The notes under the pieces: model-generated | What the model was told of the DNA's origin: nothing | Database searches by the model: none | Seen by the model: only the letters and a program-made list of their open reading frames with translations | Assembly (NCBI RefSeq): GCF_026016445.1 | Contig: NZ_CP096147.1 | Coordinates: forward strand, 594,501-658,500 | Direction: 5' to 3' | Length of the DNA: 64,000 nt | DNA from: Cognatishimia activa | GTDB taxonomy: Bacteria; Pseudomonadota; Alphaproteobacteria; Rhodobacterales; Rhodobacteraceae | Shown here: piece by piece, positions 62,026-64,000 of the stretch | Numbering within the stretch: position 1 is the stretch's first letter | Layout: each line of letters starts with the position of its first letter | Position numbers and translations under genes: made by a program

Positions 62026-62781
62026 ATGACGCAGGCAAAATTCCTTGAAACCAAACAGGGCCGGACGCTGGCCTATCACAAGACCGAAGGCCGTGGGCCG
62101 TGCGTCGTGTTTATGGGCGGACTGAAGTCCGACATGGAAGGAACCAAGGCGATCCATCTGGAAGCCTGGTGTCAGAGCCAAGGTCGTGCCTTTCTGCGGT
62201 TTGACTATTCTGGCCACGGGGAAAGCTCTGGCACCTTTGAAGAAGGCTGCATCGGGGATTGGCATGAGGACTCTCTAGAGGCCGTGAACGCGCTTGTGGA
62301 TGGGCCATATATTTTGGTTGGGTCTTCGATGGGCGGCTGGCAGTCACTTTTGCTGGCTCGCGCGCAACCTGAGCGTTTGGCTGGGTTGGTCACAATCGCA
62401 GCAGCGCCTGATTTTACAGAAGATAGCTATTGGGCGGGTTTTGATGATGCTCAAAAGGCTGCTCTGGAAAGCGTGGGGCGTGTCGAGCTGCCAAGTTACT
62501 ATATGGAGCCATATATCATCACCAAACGCATGATCGAAGATGGTCGCAAGCAGCTGGTTCTGCGGTCGCCACTTAAACTCGGTTGCCCGGTGCGGTTCCT
62601 ACAGGGCACTGCGGATACAGCTGTTTCAACCGAAACCGCGTTGCGACTGCTTGAACATGCGGAGGGGGAGGATATACGTCTGACGCTTGTGAAAGATGCA
62701 GATCACCGGTTCTCTGATGAAGCTTGCTTGGCGCTTATTGAGACGGCGGTGCAAGATGTAACACCAGACGAGGTGCGCTAG
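62026..62781 (+). CDS. alpha/beta hydrolase with intact catalytic triad
   Basis: The 251-residue hydrolase has the nucleophile elbow VGSSMGGW (GxSxG, Ser101), the oxyanion segment FMGGLKSDMEG near 30, an acid residue in FLQGTADTAVS and the His in DADHRFSDE. The RFDYSGHGESSG strand is also typical. The substrate is unknown; related roseobacter hydrolases are annotated as serine esterases or palmitoyl-thioesterase-like. The next gene begins directly at its stop codon (TAGATG), so the two are translated together. Confidence 0.86.
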   Translation: MTQAKFLETKQGRTLAYHKTEGRGPCVVFMGGLKSDMEGTKAIHLEAWCQSQGRAFLRFDYSGHGESSGTFEEGCIGDWHEDSLEAVNALVDGPYILVGSSMGGWQSLLLARAQPERLAGLVTIAAAPDFTEDSYWAGFDDAQKAALESVGRVELPSYYMEPYIITKRMIEDGRKQLVLRSPLKLGCPVRFLQGTADTAVSTETALRLLEHAEGEDIRLTLVKDADHRFSDEACLALIETAVQDVTPDEVR

Positions 62782-63486
62782 ATGACCGAGCCCTTGGTTC
62801 TTCTGCCGGATCTTCTGTGTGATGCTCGTTACTTCGGACCTCAACTTGCAGAGCTTTCCGCTGATTACACTCTTATGACTGTTCCGCTGGGGACGTCTGG
62901 TAGAATGTCGGATTTAGCCGACATGGTTCTTGCGCGAGCCCCAGGCCAGTTTGGTTTGATTGGTGCAGGGCTTGGTGGTGTGGTCGCAATGGAAATTCTG
63001 GCCCGTGCGCCAGATCGTCTATCTCGGCTCGCTTTGATATCCGCCTCACCGCTGCAAGAAAGCCCTTTTGGAGCAATGGCTTATGAACCAATGCTCGTTA
63101 CCGCGCGCTCAGGTCGGTTGGCCGAAGTCGTGTCAGAGCTTTTCGGTGTTTCTGAAGAGGAAGCAGAGGGACAGCTTCTCCCACTTCTGCAGGATATGGC
63201 AACAAACGTTGGATTGAGTGCTTTCGTCAATCAAGTGCGCGCGTTGCAACGGCACCGAGATATGCAATCGGTTCTGCGTAAGGCCACATGCCCGGTTCAG
63301 GTGATTTGTGGAGAAGACGACGCATTGATTCCGGTGAAACGCCATCAAGTGATGACGGATTTTCTCACTGATGGAGAACTCTCCATCATTCCCCAAGCCG
63401 GTCATGTGCCAACGCTGCAAAACCCAGAAGCCGTAACGCAGGTTCTGCGTCACTGGGTATCTCGGCCATTACAGCTCAGGCATTAA
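62782..63486 (+). CDS. alpha/beta hydrolase-fold protein lacking the nucleophile serine
   Basis: The 234-residue protein is clearly alpha/beta hydrolase-like: LLPDLLCDARYFGPQLAEL at the start, then the elbow region LIGAGLGGVVAMEILARAPDRLSRLALISAS, CGEDDALIPVKRH with the acid and GHVPTLQNPEAV with the His. But the GxSxG elbow reads G61-A-G63-L-G: the codon where serine belongs is GGG (glycine). The acid and His remain. It is therefore probably not a serine hydrolase; it may bind ligand or partner with the upstream hydrolase. The gene starts directly at that gene's stop. Confidence 0.78.
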   Translation: MTEPLVLLPDLLCDARYFGPQLAELSADYTLMTVPLGTSGRMSDLADMVLARAPGQFGLIGAGLGGVVAMEILARAPDRLSRLALISASPLQESPFGAMAYEPMLVTARSGRLAEVVSELFGVSEEEAEGQLLPLLQDMATNVGLSAFVNQVRALQRHRDMQSVLRKATCPVQVICGEDDALIPVKRHQVMTDFLTDGELSIIPQAGHVPTLQNPEAVTQVLRHWVSRPLQLRH

Positions 63487-63488
63487 CC

Positions 63489-64000
63489 TTAAGCAGCAGC
63501 GTTCTTATTTGCCGCTTTCTTTGCATTCTTCACGGACGCCGGGCGATTGGCGTTGATGAAGTCCAGAACCAATGGGCGGATATTGTTACGCCAGCTCTTG
63601 CCAGCGAAAATACCGTAGTGGCCCGCTTCAGGTTCTAGGTGGCTTGCCTTTTTGTCGTCAGGCAAACCTGTCAGTAGATCAAGCGCCGCCACACATTGGC
63701 CAGGTGCCGAAATATCGTCTTTCGCGCCCTCAACGGTTTTCACCGCAACGGTCGTGATCTTACCGATGTCGACTTTGTGGCCGTTTACGGTGAATTCGTT
63801 TTTAGCAATCTCGCCGTTTTTAAAGATACGTTCGACGGTGGACAGATAGAATTCCGCAGGCATATCCATGACAGCCAGATATTCATCATAGAAACGGTTG
63901 TGCGCGTCGTGATCGGAGGCTTCACCTTTCATCACGCGGGTGATCTGATTGGTGAAAGCCTGAGAGTGACGCTCTGCATTCATCGACATGAATGATGCCA
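63489..64000 (-). CDS. phaZ: intracellular PHB depolymerase, C-terminal part (partial)
   Basis: This is the 3' end of a minus-strand gene cut by the window edge; the frame stays open upstream of the Met at 63989 (...ASFMSMNAERH). The visible part has the family C-terminal domain: FMSMNAERHSQAF, HDAHNRFYDEYLAVMDMPAEFYLSTVERIF, and EAGHYGIFAGKSWRNNIRPLVLDFI, with the catalytic His in GHYGIF. The enzyme mobilises polyhydroxybutyrate granules to 3-hydroxybutyrate. The basic tail VKNAKKAANKNAAA is typical. Its stop is two bases from the facing hydrolase stop. Confidence 0.88.
   Translation of the reverse strand, partial: ASFMSMNAERHSQAFTNQITRVMKGEASDHDAHNRFYDEYLAVMDMPAEFYLSTVERIFKNGEIAKNEFTVNGHKVDIGKITTVAVKTVEGAKDDISAPGQCVAALDLLTGLPDDKKASHLEPEAGHYGIFAGKSWRNNIRPLVLDFINANRPASVKNAKKAANKNAAA

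Overview
The window is chromosomal DNA from an alphaproteobacterium, most probably a marine Rhodobacterales (Roseobacter-group) species. I base this on protein style and gene neighbourhoods: MaeB with a phosphotransacetylase tail, a homodimeric AceE with lipoyl-Lpd, a PuuD-type urate oxidase with a cytochrome tail, an SPOR-like secreted protein typical of the group, SdhE, PHB depolymerase and dense 4-bp-overlap operons. There is no rRNA, tRNA, CRISPR array, transposase or phage gene. Genus-level placement is not possible from what is present. Almost all of it is ordinary core or metabolic chromosome; the only patch that looks foreign is about 41.2-42.9 kb.

Layout. 0-7 kb: malic enzyme (minus strand), then a tight nucleoside salvage operon cdd-deoA-deoB-add-upp. 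7-11.4 kb: a secreted Rhodobacterales protein, a degenerate M48-like membrane protein, an acyl-CoA ligase and a sulfotransferase. 11.4-19.1 kb: a minus-strand beta-oxidation operon (MerR regulator, acyl-CoA dehydrogenase, small protein, GST, thiolase, cupin, FadJ) driven from a promoter packed with ACGT-core operators, preceded by a second MerR gene. 19.2-23.2 kb: two PaaI thioesterases, a MATE exporter, ArsC, PyrD and a DUF952 protein. 23.3-29 kb: periplasmic 5'-nucleotidase, pirin, DUF1992, ureidoglycine aminohydrolase, a divergent GAPDH and a cysteine hydrolase. 29-34.7 kb: pyruvate dehydrogenase complex. 35-41 kb: urate/allantoin catabolism (permease, AllA, PuuE-UraD fusion, UraH, LysR, PuuD). 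41-42.9 kb: entericidin, then an AT-richer patch with a DUF2726 protein, a hairpin-rich spacer and an HNH nuclease. 42.9-55 kb: ParE, PLP decarboxylase, PPK2, a second MATE, aspartate aminotransferase, SdhE, a MarR regulator, glyoxalase, ThyA-FolA. 55-59.4 kb: small proteins, Csp, then a four-gene bufferin (copper-binding RiPP) operon. 59.6-64 kb: ThrS, two alpha/beta hydrolases (the second lacking its nucleophile) and the 3' part of an intracellular PHB depolymerase.

How it fits together. Several blocks feed the acetyl-CoA/pyruvate node (MaeB, PDH, beta-oxidation, PHB breakdown). Others salvage nucleosides and purines for carbon and nitrogen (5'-nucleotidase, deo genes, adenosine deaminase, urate pathway). 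An identical operator-like dyad in front of maeB and aceE suggests joint control of pyruvate metabolism. The most notable accessory system is the bufferin operon BufA-BufB-BufC-DoxX at 56.8-59.4 kb, with a GC hairpin between the precursor and enzyme genes. All function calls come from reading the translated sequence; no search was run.
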